Assembly (NCBI GenBank): GCA_964624875.1
Contig: CAZUZA010000036.1
Location: 1-14,082 of the forward strand
Length of the DNA: 14,082 bases
Source of the DNA: Atopostipes sp964624875
Lineage (GTDB): Bacteria; Bacillota; Bacilli; Lactobacillales; Carnobacteriaceae_A
Reading direction: 5' to 3'
Within the stretch, counting starts at the first letter, position 1. The number at the start of each line of letters is the position of its first letter. The notes under the pieces are model-generated. The model saw nothing but the letters and a program-made list of their open reading frames with translations, did not search any database and was not told where the DNA came from. The position numbers and the translations under genes were made by a program. Shown here in pieces: positions 1 through 7,843 of the stretch.

Positions 1-127
1 CATTTTCTGGTTCATACGGTGGTACGTGCACGATGGAACACATTTTCTGGTTCATCCCACAGTATGAACCTAGTGGCATGCGTTTGTGACGCTTTTCCAC
101 TCGTCACGTTTAAAAAATACCACCTTA
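1..127 (-). repeat. Dispersed repeat: 40-bp tandem unit plus conserved hairpin module (copy 1)
   Basis: A 15-bp string, CATTTTCTGGTTCAT, occurs at 1-15 and again at 41-55, giving a 40-bp period that may continue beyond the window edge. From about 42 to 127 the sequence matches 9582-9667; over 56-111 I count 49 of 56 identical positions. Read on the minus strand, the module can form two adjacent hairpins. One spans 72-101 (AGTGG/CCACT outer stem, GCGT/ACGC inner stem). The other spans 49-70 (GGTTCAT/ATGAACC around an 8-nt loop). An 8-bp palindrome, CGTGCACG, lies at 25-32. The module begins about 25 bp beyond the gtrA terminator. I see no credible gene here. The family is not one I can name. 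Confidence 0.75.
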
Positions 128-149
128 TTCCCTACTCGCCCTTATAAAA

Positions 150-177
150 GTAAAAAAGCAACGGCGCGCCGTTGCTG
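150..177 (-). terminator. Rho-independent terminator after gtrA
   Basis: A perfect 20-bp palindrome, AGCAACGGCGCGCCGTTGCT, lies at 157-176. On the minus strand it is followed directly by TTTTTTACTTTTA. It starts 2 nt after the gtrA stop codon. Because the dyad has no spacer, the central four bases would form the loop over an 8-bp GC-rich stem. It should end the nrdR-dnaB-dnaI-gtrA transcript. Confidence 0.9.
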
Positions 178-178
178 T

Positions 179-568
179 CTAAAAGATATAGAATTTTTGG
201 ATAAGGTAGCCAACGAAAAATAAAGTTCCGTCTACGAGCATTTTTACGAAAGTCTCGTTCCAGCCGATGTGATTCACGATTAGAGTCACAAATAGAGCGG
301 AGGCTAACATGTCGACGATGGCGAGTGTAATGTATTTTGGAAATGGTAAGGAGCGATGGTCCTCGTCTTTGAAGACGAGTCGCGCATTGATATTGTAATT
401 GACGACAATCGACACGATGCGTGCGAGTGTGGTCGCGATTAAAATATAATACGTCGGTGACGCCTCTCGAATCAGCCATACGATGAGGGCAAAGAGTGCT
501 AAGTCAACAGCTGTTGAGGCGAGTGACGACGCTGTAAACTTGATAAACTCTCTAAATCTACTCTTCAT
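179..568 (-). CDS. GtrA-like small polytopic membrane protein
   Basis: This encodes 129 residues with four hydrophobic segments, near residues 8-30, 39-58, 78-98 and 106-127. The short basic N-terminus (MKSRFREFIKF) is followed by FTASSLASTAVDLALF, and NYNINARLVFKD follows the second segment. This layout is typical of the GtrA family, small membrane proteins linked to moving polyprenyl-phosphate sugars across the membrane for surface glycan modification. The ATG lies inside the end of dnaI (11-nt overlap) and AGGA directly abuts it, too close for a normal ribosome binding site. Translation is therefore probably coupled to dnaI. No in-frame alternative start is visible just upstream. Substrate and partner glycosyltransferase are unknown, as no glycosyltransferase gene is nearby. 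Its place behind a helicase-loader gene looks like an operon tag-on rather than a functional link. Confidence 0.8.
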   Translation of the reverse strand: MKSRFREFIKFTASSLASTAVDLALFALIVWLIREASPTYYILIATTLARIVSIVVNYNINARLVFKDEDHRSLPFPKYITLAIVDMLASALFVTLIVNHIGWNETFVKMLVDGTLFFVGYLIQKFYIF

Positions 569-1484
569 TCCTGCGGTTAATACCGGACACGTTCACTTCA
601 TCCGCTAAAAATCGGATGCGTTCCATAATACGTTTTGCTTTTAATGCACTCGCTTCACCTTTTTGGTTATAAGTTAGATGATCTTCTAATTGATCTAACG
701 TAAAGTTCGAACTAAATAAAGTCGGTAACTCATTTTGCATACGGTATTGTAAAATAACGCCTAAAATATCATCACGGATCCAATCCGTTGGGTATTCGGC
801 GCCAATATCATCCAACATCAAAATCGGTGCTGTCTTATAAGCATCTAACTTCTGCCCCGTTGTTTGGTCCCCAATGGAACTTCTCATTTCCGTTGTAAAA
901 GTTGGATAATGCACTAAGGTTGAGGCATACCCGAATGTGGATAATTCATGGGCAATGGCTCCTAATAAGTAAGTCTTTCCAACACCAAAAGCCCCATTTA
1001 AGTAGAGTCCTTTATTAAAGGCATCTGGATTTTGGATATAATTCTCAACAAATTGTAAGGCCCGCGCAAATCCTTGCGCACGTGAGCTGGTCATTTCAAA
1101 GCCTTCAAACGTTGCTTCTTTAATGTCTTTTGGCATATAAACGGAACGAATTCGATTTTTCAAATCTTCTCGAGCACGTTCTGCTTGGTATTCTGGCGTC
1201 GCTTCATACGTGACTTCGATTCGTTTATTGTTGATCATGAGTCGAGGCGTATAACCGGGCATTAACTGCCCTTCCCCTCGTCTAGCTTTTTCTTTTTCTT
1301 TCACGAATTCATACAGATTCGCGGCACTGCGCTCAATGGAATCTGTTGTTAAGACATCTTGGTTATCCGTAATAAATTTAAACACCTCATCATCTTGCAA
1401 CACTTCATTAATGATCTTTTCGTAGCGGTTGCGTACTTCTGATGAGCTGGTCATTTTGTCGAGGTAATCGCCAATGCTTTCCAT
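558..1484 (-). CDS. dnaI: DnaI, primosomal helicase loader (AAA+ ATPase)
   Basis: This 308-residue protein matches the family length. It loads the replicative helicase onto DNA at the origin and at restart sites together with DnaB and DnaD. The N-terminal helicase-binding domain covers about residues 1-125. The AAA+ part has Walker A GAFGVGKT at 164-171, Walker B ILMLDD at 221-226, a sensor-1 SSN at 258-260 and arginines near 285-291. The B. subtilis protein binds zinc in its N-terminal domain through Cys and His residues. Here the equivalent stretch (KARRGEGQLMPGYTPRL, then YEATP) has none, and the whole protein lacks cysteine. The ATG overlaps the dnaB stop by one base (TAATG), with AAGGAGG placed about 8 nt upstream, so coupling to dnaB is likely. 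Confidence 0.96.
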   Translation of the reverse strand: MESIGDYLDKMTSSSEVRNRYEKIINEVLQDDEVFKFITDNQDVLTTDSIERSAANLYEFVKEKEKARRGEGQLMPGYTPRLMINNKRIEVTYEATPEYQAERAREDLKNRIRSVYMPKDIKEATFEGFEMTSSRAQGFARALQFVENYIQNPDAFNKGLYLNGAFGVGKTYLLGAIAHELSTFGYASTLVHYPTFTTEMRSSIGDQTTGQKLDAYKTAPILMLDDIGAEYPTDWIRDDILGVILQYRMQNELPTLFSSNFTLDQLEDHLTYNQKGEASALKAKRIMERIRFLADEVNVSGINRRNEE

Positions 1485-2887
1485 TAATTATCCTCCTTCT
1501 GCTGACGTAATTTTCGAAGCTGTTCTAGGCGCTCTTGCATCGAGGCAGATTCCTCTTGCGATACAAGCTCATCTGTTTTTGGCTTCGGTTTCTTTTCTTC
1601 ATTTGCCCAATCTGGCAATTTTTCATCTGGTTTTTTATTCTGGTAACGATTCGAATAATTCGTTTTGGCTCTTGGCGCGGCTTTTTTCGGCTGCGTATAA
1701 ATATCTTTCAGCTTCGTCATAGCATCTTCGGCCAATTTCACATCGCTTTGGGCCCAGTCATTCGCAATCGTCATCGTATAATTTTTATCCAACATCGGAC
1801 GACTCTTAATAATCAAGATATAGTTCATCAAGATATTAATCACTTCCGTACTCAGCGGCGACTGCTCCACTAACTCTTTCAGCACCCACTGTTCATTCGA
1901 CGTCACAAAGCCACCCTTTTGTTCTTTAATCGAACTTAGGTAATCAGCAGGCGGGGTTTGCTTCGCATGACTGATAATAGACTTCTCTGCGTCTGAAAAT
2001 CCACGGTCGTCTACTTCTACCGTCTCCGTCATTTCACGAGGAGGTTCGGGGTTGGTCTTTGTTTTTTGTTTGTTGGTGAAATTACGTTGCACATTTTGTG
2101 CGAGCTTATTTTTGTCGATCATCCCGGATTCGACATCCGCGCTCTCAAGCATGAGCGTCTGCATCGTCATCTCATCGATCCCGTAAACGACGTGAAAAGT
2201 GTAAATGAGCTCTTTCACTTCGCTGGTTAAGCTTTCTTTTTTGATGAAATGGCTGTCGAGGCCTGCTTTGAAAAATTTGTAGTCAAAACTATCCGTGTTT
2301 TCGATGGTTTGTGCCAGTCGTGGACGTTTTGGTGTGTCCATCGGCATGAAATCGGTTTGGGTGAGTGCTTGACTATTTTGAAAATCGACGTGATAAACAT
2401 CTAGGAAGGAACGTGTGGTTTCTTCGTAGGCTTGTTTTTGGGATGGTTCATAAAGTAAGTCGTCTAACTGTGCTTGGAAGAGACGTTCTCCTATTTTTTC
2501 AACGAGTAATGTGCGCAGTAAACTGTCTTTGAAAAAGCCTTCTGCAGACAATGGTGGCACGACTTCGTAAATGTAATCGCGTGGCTCAGCATGCGAGCGG
2601 TAAATACGCAATAAACCGATCCCTTCTAGCCGTATGCGCGCATGGTAGAAATCGGGGATACCGATATCCAATTTCGTGAGGAGCTCCGAAATGGTTACTT
2701 GTCTCGTTTTCGCTTGAAAGTCCACGTCCGATACGAGCGAGCTATATAAAGCATACGCTGCCGTCCCAATGAGTGGCTGATACAAACGCGTTAAGACGTG
2801 CACATCTTTGAGTGTGAATGAATCAGTGGCTTCAATTTGGATAAAGTCTTTTGGATCAATTATTTTCCATGGGTAATTGTTGGACAT
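1484..2887 (-). CDS. dnaB: DnaB, replication initiation and membrane attachment protein
   Basis: This encodes 467 residues, close to the 472 of B. subtilis DnaB. This is the Gram-positive primosome protein, not the helicase. It acts with DnaD and DnaI in remodelling origin DNA and loading helicase. The N-terminal winged-helix region (about residues 1-110) carries the family pattern of Phe/Leu-rich helices (VHVLTRLYQPLIGTAAYALY). A DnaB/DnaD C-terminal domain spans about 313-395, with YLSSIKEQKGGFVTS and NYILI. The last 70 residues are charged and Lys/Glu-rich. The start ATG has AAAGGAG 10 nt upstream. Thirty-four bases separate it from nrdR, with no terminator, so the two genes are co-transcribed. 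The order nrdR-dnaB-dnaI is conserved across many Firmicutes. Confidence 0.95.
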   Translation of the reverse strand: MSNNYPWKIIDPKDFIQIEATDSFTLKDVHVLTRLYQPLIGTAAYALYSSLVSDVDFQAKTRQVTISELLTKLDIGIPDFYHARIRLEGIGLLRIYRSHAEPRDYIYEVVPPLSAEGFFKDSLLRTLLVEKIGERLFQAQLDDLLYEPSQKQAYEETTRSFLDVYHVDFQNSQALTQTDFMPMDTPKRPRLAQTIENTDSFDYKFFKAGLDSHFIKKESLTSEVKELIYTFHVVYGIDEMTMQTLMLESADVESGMIDKNKLAQNVQRNFTNKQKTKTNPEPPREMTETVEVDDRGFSDAEKSIISHAKQTPPADYLSSIKEQKGGFVTSNEQWVLKELVEQSPLSTEVINILMNYILIIKSRPMLDKNYTMTIANDWAQSDVKLAEDAMTKLKDIYTQPKKAAPRAKTNYSNRYQNKKPDEKLPDWANEEKKPKPKTDELVSQEESASMQERLEQLRKLRQQKEDN

Positions 2888-2921
2888 TTGTACACGTCTC
2901 CTTTCTTTTTATTGATTTTAT

Positions 2922-3407
2922 TTATTCAGTATCGGGTGTTTTACTGGATTCGTCGCGCTTTTCTTCGATGTTTCGCATCTCTTCCATGAACACACCGATG
3001 TCTTTAAATTCGCGGTAAACGCTAGCGAAACGAATGTAAGCAACGTCATCTATTTCAAATAATTCGGTCATGACATACGTGCCAATTTGGTCGGACGGTA
3101 TTTCACGTAAGCCTTCGCCTCTAATTTTAGTTTCGACTCGGTCTACAATTTCTTCTTGTTGAGCGGCAGAGAATGGTCGTTTTTCGAACGCGCGATGAAC
3201 ACCACGTAAGATTTTCGAGCGGTTGAATTCTTCGCGATCGCCGTTTTTCTTAACAACGAGTAAGGGTGATTCTTCAATTCGTTCGTACGTTGTAAAACGG
3301 AAATCACATTTTTCGCATTCTCGTCGGCGTCGGATTGTAGTCGCATCTTCTGAAGGGCGACTGTCAACCACGCGACTACCACTATATGCGCATCGTGGGC
3401 ATTTCAT
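2922..3407 (-). CDS. nrdR: NrdR, transcriptional repressor of ribonucleotide reductase genes
   Basis: This 161-residue protein has an N-terminal zinc ribbon with Cys3, Cys6, Cys31 and Cys34. The flanking arginines (RRRRECEKC) contact DNA. An ATP-cone follows from about residue 46 to 136 and senses ATP and dATP levels. NrdR represses nrd operons by binding paired 16-bp boxes. Family members are about 150-160 residues, so it is full length; the acidic C-terminal tail is not conserved. AAAGGA lies 9 nt before the ATG. The gene opens a transcription unit with dnaB, dnaI and gtrA. No nrd genes are in the window, so its targets lie elsewhere. I saw no clear NrdR-box pair at its own promoter. Confidence 0.97.
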   Translation of the reverse strand: MKCPRCAYSGSRVVDSRPSEDATTIRRRRECEKCDFRFTTYERIEESPLLVVKKNGDREEFNRSKILRGVHRAFEKRPFSAAQQEEIVDRVETKIRGEGLREIPSDQIGTYVMTELFEIDDVAYIRFASVYREFKDIGVFMEEMRNIEEKRDESSKTPDTE

Positions 3408-3437
3408 ATCGATCAGTCCTTTAATTATGTTCTTCCA

Positions 3438-3467
3438 ATTATAGCATAATGTTCGTGTTTTCGTGAA
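3438..3467 (-). promoter_or_regulatory. Promoter of the nrdR-dnaB-dnaI-gtrA unit
   Basis: On the minus strand, TTCACG (3462-3467) lies 18 bp from a consensus TATAAT (3438-3443). TGC directly precedes it and forms an extended -10. It lies 31 bp upstream of the nrdR start, within the 93-bp gap after coaE. No terminator separates coaE from it, so read-through from polA-fpg-coaE can add to its output. Confidence 0.75.
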
Positions 3468-3500
3468 GATTCATCCCATTTTTTATCGAATTCGTTCACT

Positions 3501-4118
3501 TTACTTTTTTGTCTTGAATTCCGGAAATGCTGTAAATAACCACTCTTCTACTTGTTGGATGGTTTTTTCTAAGGTGTCGTTGTTGTCGATTAGGATATCG
3601 GCTCGCTGCGCCTTTTCGTCTAAGGACATTTGCGAGGCGATACGATTACGTGCATCTTCTTCCGATAAGTCTTCGTTTCTTTTAAGCAAGCGCTCAAACT
3701 GCGTGTCGCTATCGACATAAACGACCATGACGGTATCGACGGATTCTTCATAAGCACCTTCGTAGAGTAAGGGAATGTCTAAAACGATTAGAGGATGCTT
3801 TTCGGCAAGCAATCCTTCACGCTGGCGTTCGATTTCTTTGCGTATTTCCCCTTGGACGATTTCGTTGAGCTTTTTGCGTTTCGAGTCATATGTAAAAATG
3901 GCTTTCCCTAATTTTTGTCGGTCGACTTCGCCATTTTCTAAAATATAATCTTTGCCGAATATTTCTTCGATTTCATGAACAACGGGCTGACCGGCACGCA
4001 TGACGTCACGCGCAACGATATCAGCATCCACAACGGGTATCTGCTTGTCTTTAAAAAAGTTACTGACGGTGGATTTGCCTGAAGCAATCCCACCGGTCAG
4101 CCCTAGTACAGTTGGCAT
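3501..4118 (-). CDS. coaE: Dephospho-CoA kinase
   Basis: This enzyme phosphorylates the 3'-hydroxyl of the ribose of dephospho-CoA with ATP, the last step of coenzyme A synthesis, in the cytosol. The 205 residues match the family length of about 200. The P-loop GLTGGIASGKST sits at residues 6-17. DADIVARDVM (about 32-41) is the conserved acidic motif at the substrate site. LDIPLLYE (about 113-120) and a lid region with RLLKRN follow. The ATG is 4 nt beyond the fpg stop. The ribosome binding site is weak (GAAAGAG), consistent with coupling to fpg. The gene commonly follows polA and fpg in Firmicutes. Confidence 0.97.
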   Translation of the reverse strand: MPTVLGLTGGIASGKSTVSNFFKDKQIPVVDADIVARDVMRAGQPVVHEIEEIFGKDYILENGEVDRQKLGKAIFTYDSKRKKLNEIVQGEIRKEIERQREGLLAEKHPLIVLDIPLLYEGAYEESVDTVMVVYVDSDTQFERLLKRNEDLSEEDARNRIASQMSLDEKAQRADILIDNNDTLEKTIQQVEEWLFTAFPEFKTKK

Positions 4119-4122
4119 ACAA

Positions 4123-4968
4123 TCACTCTTTCATTGCCTGGCATACTGGACAATAATGCGTCCCTCTTCCTGCAATTTTCATTTTTTCGATTTCTGTTTC
4201 ACAGGTTACGCAAGGCTGCCCATCTCGGCCGTACACATTTAAATAGCTCTGATACGTTCCGACGTCACCAAAAGCGTTCTGGTACGAACGAATCGTTGTG
4301 CCACCACTCTTAATCGCATTGTTTAAAATGAGAAGCACGGCTTCATGTAGACGGATTTCTTCGGCATCCGTTAGGCGATTCGCAGGAGTCGCTGGATGAA
4401 CTTTCGCCTTGAATAATATCTCATCGGCATAAATGTTTCCAATCCCCACTACGATTTGTTGATCGAGTAAGACGCCTTTAATCGCTTTGGTACGGCGGGT
4501 TAAGAATTCTTGCATTTCTTCTAATACGAAATCTTCGGCCGTTGGTTCTGGTCCTAATTTCGCTAAGGATTTATGGTCGAACTCTTCTCCTTTTGGTACT
4601 AAACTCATGCGACCAAATTTACGAACGTCATGATAAATTAGTTTTTTTCCACTCTTTAAGTGGAAAATCACGTGCGTATGGTTGCTACGACGAGGCAGTG
4701 TCCAATCTTTTGTTGGTTCAACGAGATTGTACTTCCCTTCCATACGCAAGTGCGAAATCATCACATCATCGGTAAAGTAAAAGAGTAAGAACTTGCCACG
4801 GCGATCGACTTTCTCAATCATTTGCCCCATTAATTTCTTCGAAAAGCTTTCGGATTCGGGTGACTCAATAATACGTCTCCAACGAACTTCAACTTTCTCA
4901 ATTGTTTCACCGACAACGATGTCATTTAATCCTTGTTTAACGTTTTCTACTTCTGGTAATTCTGGCAA
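4123..4968 (-). CDS. mutM: Formamidopyrimidine-DNA glycosylase (Fpg/MutM)
   Basis: This bifunctional base-excision repair enzyme removes 8-oxoguanine and formamidopyrimidines and then cleaves the abasic site. The 281 residues start MPELPEVE. The proline next to the initiator Met is the catalytic nucleophile once Met is removed, and Glu3 is the acid. This fixes the start at a TTG codon (4966-4968) with GGAG 10 nt upstream. An ATG at 4982-4984 is out of frame. Lys59 is the conserved beta-turn lysine. A C4 zinc finger at the C-terminus uses Cys253, 256, 273 and 276, with the catalytic Arg268 in IAGRGTHYC. The gene begins 18 bp after the polA stop. Confidence 0.97.
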   Translation of the reverse strand: MPELPEVENVKQGLNDIVVGETIEKVEVRWRRIIESPESESFSKKLMGQMIEKVDRRGKFLLFYFTDDVMISHLRMEGKYNLVEPTKDWTLPRRSNHTHVIFHLKSGKKLIYHDVRKFGRMSLVPKGEEFDHKSLAKLGPEPTAEDFVLEEMQEFLTRRTKAIKGVLLDQQIVVGIGNIYADEILFKAKVHPATPANRLTDAEEIRLHEAVLLILNNAIKSGGTTIRSYQNAFGDVGTYQSYLNVYGRDGQPCVTCETEIEKMKIAGRGTHYCPVCQAMKE

Positions 4969-4986
4969 CTGTTGTTCGCTCCATTT

Positions 4987-7641
4987 CTACAATTCATACC
5001 AATTATCACCTGAACCACCTTCAACGGTTAGTGGCACCGATAAGGCAATGGCTGTTTCCATTGTATCCTCTACGATTTCTTGCAGGCGTTCAATCTCACT
5101 TGCTGGTGCTTCAAAGACCAACTCATCATGAACTTGAAGTAACATATTGGCTTCTAGTTTCTCTTCTTTTAATCGCTTCGCTACTTTCACCATCGCAACT
5201 TTTAGAATATCGGCTGCACTTCCTTGGATTGGTGTGTTCATGGCTGTTCTTTCCGCAAATGAACGCAAGTTAAAGTTACGCGAATTAATATCTGGTAAGT
5301 AACGACGACGGTGGAAGATTGTTTCAACGTAGCCTTTATCTTTGGCTTCACGAATAATGTCCTCGATGTAGTCGCTCACGCCTGGATAGCGTGCATAATA
5401 CGTATCAATATAGTCTTTCGCTTCTTTACGGCTAATGTTTAAACTTTCGGATAAACCATAGTCCGAGATCCCATAAACAATTCCGAAGTTAACAGCTTTC
5501 GCATCCCGACGCATATTTGGTGTGACTTCACTGGCATCCGCCAAGCCAAAGACACGAACGGCTGTTGATGTATGGACATCTTCTTTATTGACGAAGTTCT
5601 CAATCAAATGCTCGTCTTCGGAAATGTGCGCTAAAATACGCAATTCAATTTGTGAATAGTCGGCACTGAATAATTTCCAATCTTCTTCTCTTGGGACGAA
5701 AGCTTTACGGATTTGACGGCCTTCTTCCGTACGGATTGGAATATTTTGTAAGTTCGGATCCACTGAACTCAAACGTCCTGTACGAGCAACTGTCTGTTGG
5801 TAGCGCGTATGGACGAGGCCGGTATCTTCATCAATTACTTTTAATAAGCCATCCACATAAGTTGATTGAATTTTTGCGATGGTTCGATACTCTAAAATGT
5901 ACTCCACAATTGGTGCATAATCTTTCATTTTCTCTAAAACATCGACTGCCGTTGAATAGCCTGTTTTTGTTTTACGAATGGGTTCATACTCCATTTTTTC
6001 AAAGAGAATCTCACTTAATTGCTTCGGTGAATTTAGGTTAAACTCTTCTCCTGCAAGCTCATACACTTTGGTTTCAATTTCGGCTAATATGCTCGCAAAC
6101 TCTGTTTGAAGATTTGCTAATTGCACGCTATCGACTTTGATGCCATCGATTTCCATTTCACCAAGAATAAAGCTTAAAGGTAATTCAATATCAAATAGGA
6201 GCTCTTCTTGTTCGTTTTCTGTGAGCTCTTTGGACATTTTTTCGCGTAAGTTGAAGATTGCATCCACTTTTTGCGCGACGTGTTGGTCCATTTTTTCTCT
6301 ATCTTCCGGGACGCCTTTTTTCGCGCCTTTGCCATAAACGGCTTCGTCGGGAAGTACACCCATATAACCATGCTTTTGGGCGATGTCGCTAATGTCTCCA
6401 CTACTATCTTCTGATGTCAGTAAGTAGGACGCTAACATCATATCGAAGTCGACACCTTTTAATTCTAAGCCACGCCATTTTAGCGCCACATAATTCGCTT
6501 TCGCATCGTAAGTTATTTTATGTTTGTCTTCACTCTCGATATATTCACGGAAAGCTTCGCTGTTTAGAGCAGTATCAATGTTTGTGACATAGACTTTCTC
6601 ATCATCACCCCAAGCCACAGCCTCAATCGGTGCGACGTGATAATTGCTGTCAAGCAGCTCAAAATAAATCGCTGTCGTCTCACCAAACATTTCACCAGTG
6701 AGTTCTTCGACATACTCATAGTTCACTTCGTGCGTTGACTCGTCCAGCGTCTCCATGTAGGCCGCTGTGTCGAGGCGCTCAAGGTGTGTTTTGAAGTCCA
6801 TATCTTTGTAAAATGTAATCAGTTTTTCGGTATTTTTGCCTGGGTAGTTTGTTTCATCGACCGTTACCTTGATTGGTGCTTCGGTATCGATTGTCGCGAG
6901 TTTTTTACTGAGTAGTGCGGTCTCTTTTTCGTTAATCAGATTTTCTTTTCGCTTCGACTTTTTCATTTCGTCGATGTGCTCATAAAGGTTTTCCATCGTG
7001 TCGTATTGTTCGAGCAGCTTAATCGCTGTCTTGTCCCCTACGCCTGTGACGCCTGGAATGTTGTCGGACGGGTCGCCAGATAAGCCCAGGTAGTCGACGA
7101 TTTGATCGGGACGGACGCCAAATAACTCTTTGGTTGTTTCTGGTGTGTAGGCTTCAAGGTTACTGACCCCTTTGACCGTGATGTCGACGCGAATGTTGTC
7201 TTGGACGAGTTGCGTTAAATCCTTGTCTCCACTGACAACAACGACTTCGAAACCATCTGCGGCTGCTTGGTTTGCGATGGTACCGATAATATCATCCGCT
7301 TCGTAATTTGGTAGTTCGTAGTATTTCATTCCGAAAGCATCTAGCATTTCTTTTAAGTAAGGCATTTGCTCGGCCATTTCACCTGGCATCGAGTCACGTC
7401 CACCTTTGTAATCATCGAAAAATTCGTGACGGAATGTTGTTGAACCGGCATCAAATGCGACTAAGGCATGTGTTGGATTTTCTTTTGTTAAGACACTATC
7501 AAGCATGTTATGAAAGCCGTATAGGGCATTTGTGTGTAGTCCGTTTTTATTTTTCATTCGTTCTAATTGACTGTGCAGTGCGTAAAAAGCACGAAAAACG
7601 ATACTATGACCGTCAATTAGCAATAATTTATTTTTACTCAC
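4987..7641 (-). CDS. polA: DNA polymerase I
   Basis: This 884-residue family A polymerase fills gaps in repair and removes RNA primers from Okazaki fragments. The 5' nuclease domain (about 1-290) has LLIDGHSIVFRAFY at the start, YEADDIIGT, SGDKDLTQLV and a DNA-binding helix-hairpin-helix near 190-214. The central exonuclease-like domain (about 310-480) lacks the acidic metal ligands (IYFELL where DxE is expected). Proofreading is therefore probably absent, as in Bacillus-type enzymes. Polymerase motif A (DYSQIELR) is near 661, motif B (RRDAKAVNFGIVYG) near 709 and motif C (QVHDELVFE) near 838. The start is GTG (7639-7641), with AAAGGAG 7 nt upstream. It leads the polA-fpg-coaE operon. Confidence 0.98.
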   Translation of the reverse strand: MSKNKLLLIDGHSIVFRAFYALHSQLERMKNKNGLHTNALYGFHNMLDSVLTKENPTHALVAFDAGSTTFRHEFFDDYKGGRDSMPGEMAEQMPYLKEMLDAFGMKYYELPNYEADDIIGTIANQAAADGFEVVVVSGDKDLTQLVQDNIRVDITVKGVSNLEAYTPETTKELFGVRPDQIVDYLGLSGDPSDNIPGVTGVGDKTAIKLLEQYDTMENLYEHIDEMKKSKRKENLINEKETALLSKKLATIDTEAPIKVTVDETNYPGKNTEKLITFYKDMDFKTHLERLDTAAYMETLDESTHEVNYEYVEELTGEMFGETTAIYFELLDSNYHVAPIEAVAWGDDEKVYVTNIDTALNSEAFREYIESEDKHKITYDAKANYVALKWRGLELKGVDFDMMLASYLLTSEDSSGDISDIAQKHGYMGVLPDEAVYGKGAKKGVPEDREKMDQHVAQKVDAIFNLREKMSKELTENEQEELLFDIELPLSFILGEMEIDGIKVDSVQLANLQTEFASILAEIETKVYELAGEEFNLNSPKQLSEILFEKMEYEPIRKTKTGYSTAVDVLEKMKDYAPIVEYILEYRTIAKIQSTYVDGLLKVIDEDTGLVHTRYQQTVARTGRLSSVDPNLQNIPIRTEEGRQIRKAFVPREEDWKLFSADYSQIELRILAHISEDEHLIENFVNKEDVHTSTAVRVFGLADASEVTPNMRRDAKAVNFGIVYGISDYGLSESLNISRKEAKDYIDTYYARYPGVSDYIEDIIREAKDKGYVETIFHRRRYLPDINSRNFNLRSFAERTAMNTPIQGSAADILKVAMVKVAKRLKEEKLEANMLLQVHDELVFEAPASEIERLQEIVEDTMETAIALSVPLTVEGGSGDNWYEL

Positions 7642-7680
7642 GATAAAACTCCTTTGTGTTTCTTCGTATTTGTCTAACCT

Positions 7681-7709
7681 ATTTTAACAAAAATAAGGGC
7701 GTTTCTAAA
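7681..7709 (-). promoter_or_regulatory. Promoter of the polA-fpg-coaE operon
   Basis: On the minus strand, TTTAGA (7704-7709) is 17 bp from TAAAAT (7681-7686), and TGT gives an extended -10. The leader to the GTG start is short, about 35 nt. No operator-like dyad is obvious. Sequence from about 7710 to 7786 holds nothing I can name. Confidence 0.65.
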
Positions 7710-7786
7710 GGAAACTGAGTAGGTTGTGCGAGAATGTTGGTTTAGTGGATTCGGTGGAGGTGGGATAAGGGTTTGTTTAAAAGCTC

Positions 7787-7830
7787 AAAAGAAAAAAGAA
7801 GCTCCTGTTAGGGAACTTCTTTTTTCTTTT
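7787..7830 (-). terminator. Rho-independent terminator after murC, symmetric
   Basis: A stem at 7798-7819 (GAAG, then a mismatch, then TCC pairing around a short loop) is flanked by an A-tract at 7787-7797 and a T-tract at 7820-7830. In the murC direction the stem is followed by TTTTTTCTTTT. It begins 14 bp past the murC stop. The flanking tracts make it usable in both directions, and it separates murC from polA. Confidence 0.85.
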
Positions 7831-7843
7831 GCTTGTATGGGTA

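Noticed and set aside
3408..3500. Terminator between coaE and nrdR
   Set aside because: No GC-rich stem with a T-tract is present. The gap holds the nrdR promoter instead.
6100..6750. Missing catalytic acids in the PolA exonuclease domain as a novelty
   Set aside because: Loss of 3'-5' proofreading residues is well known in Bacillus-type DNA polymerase I.
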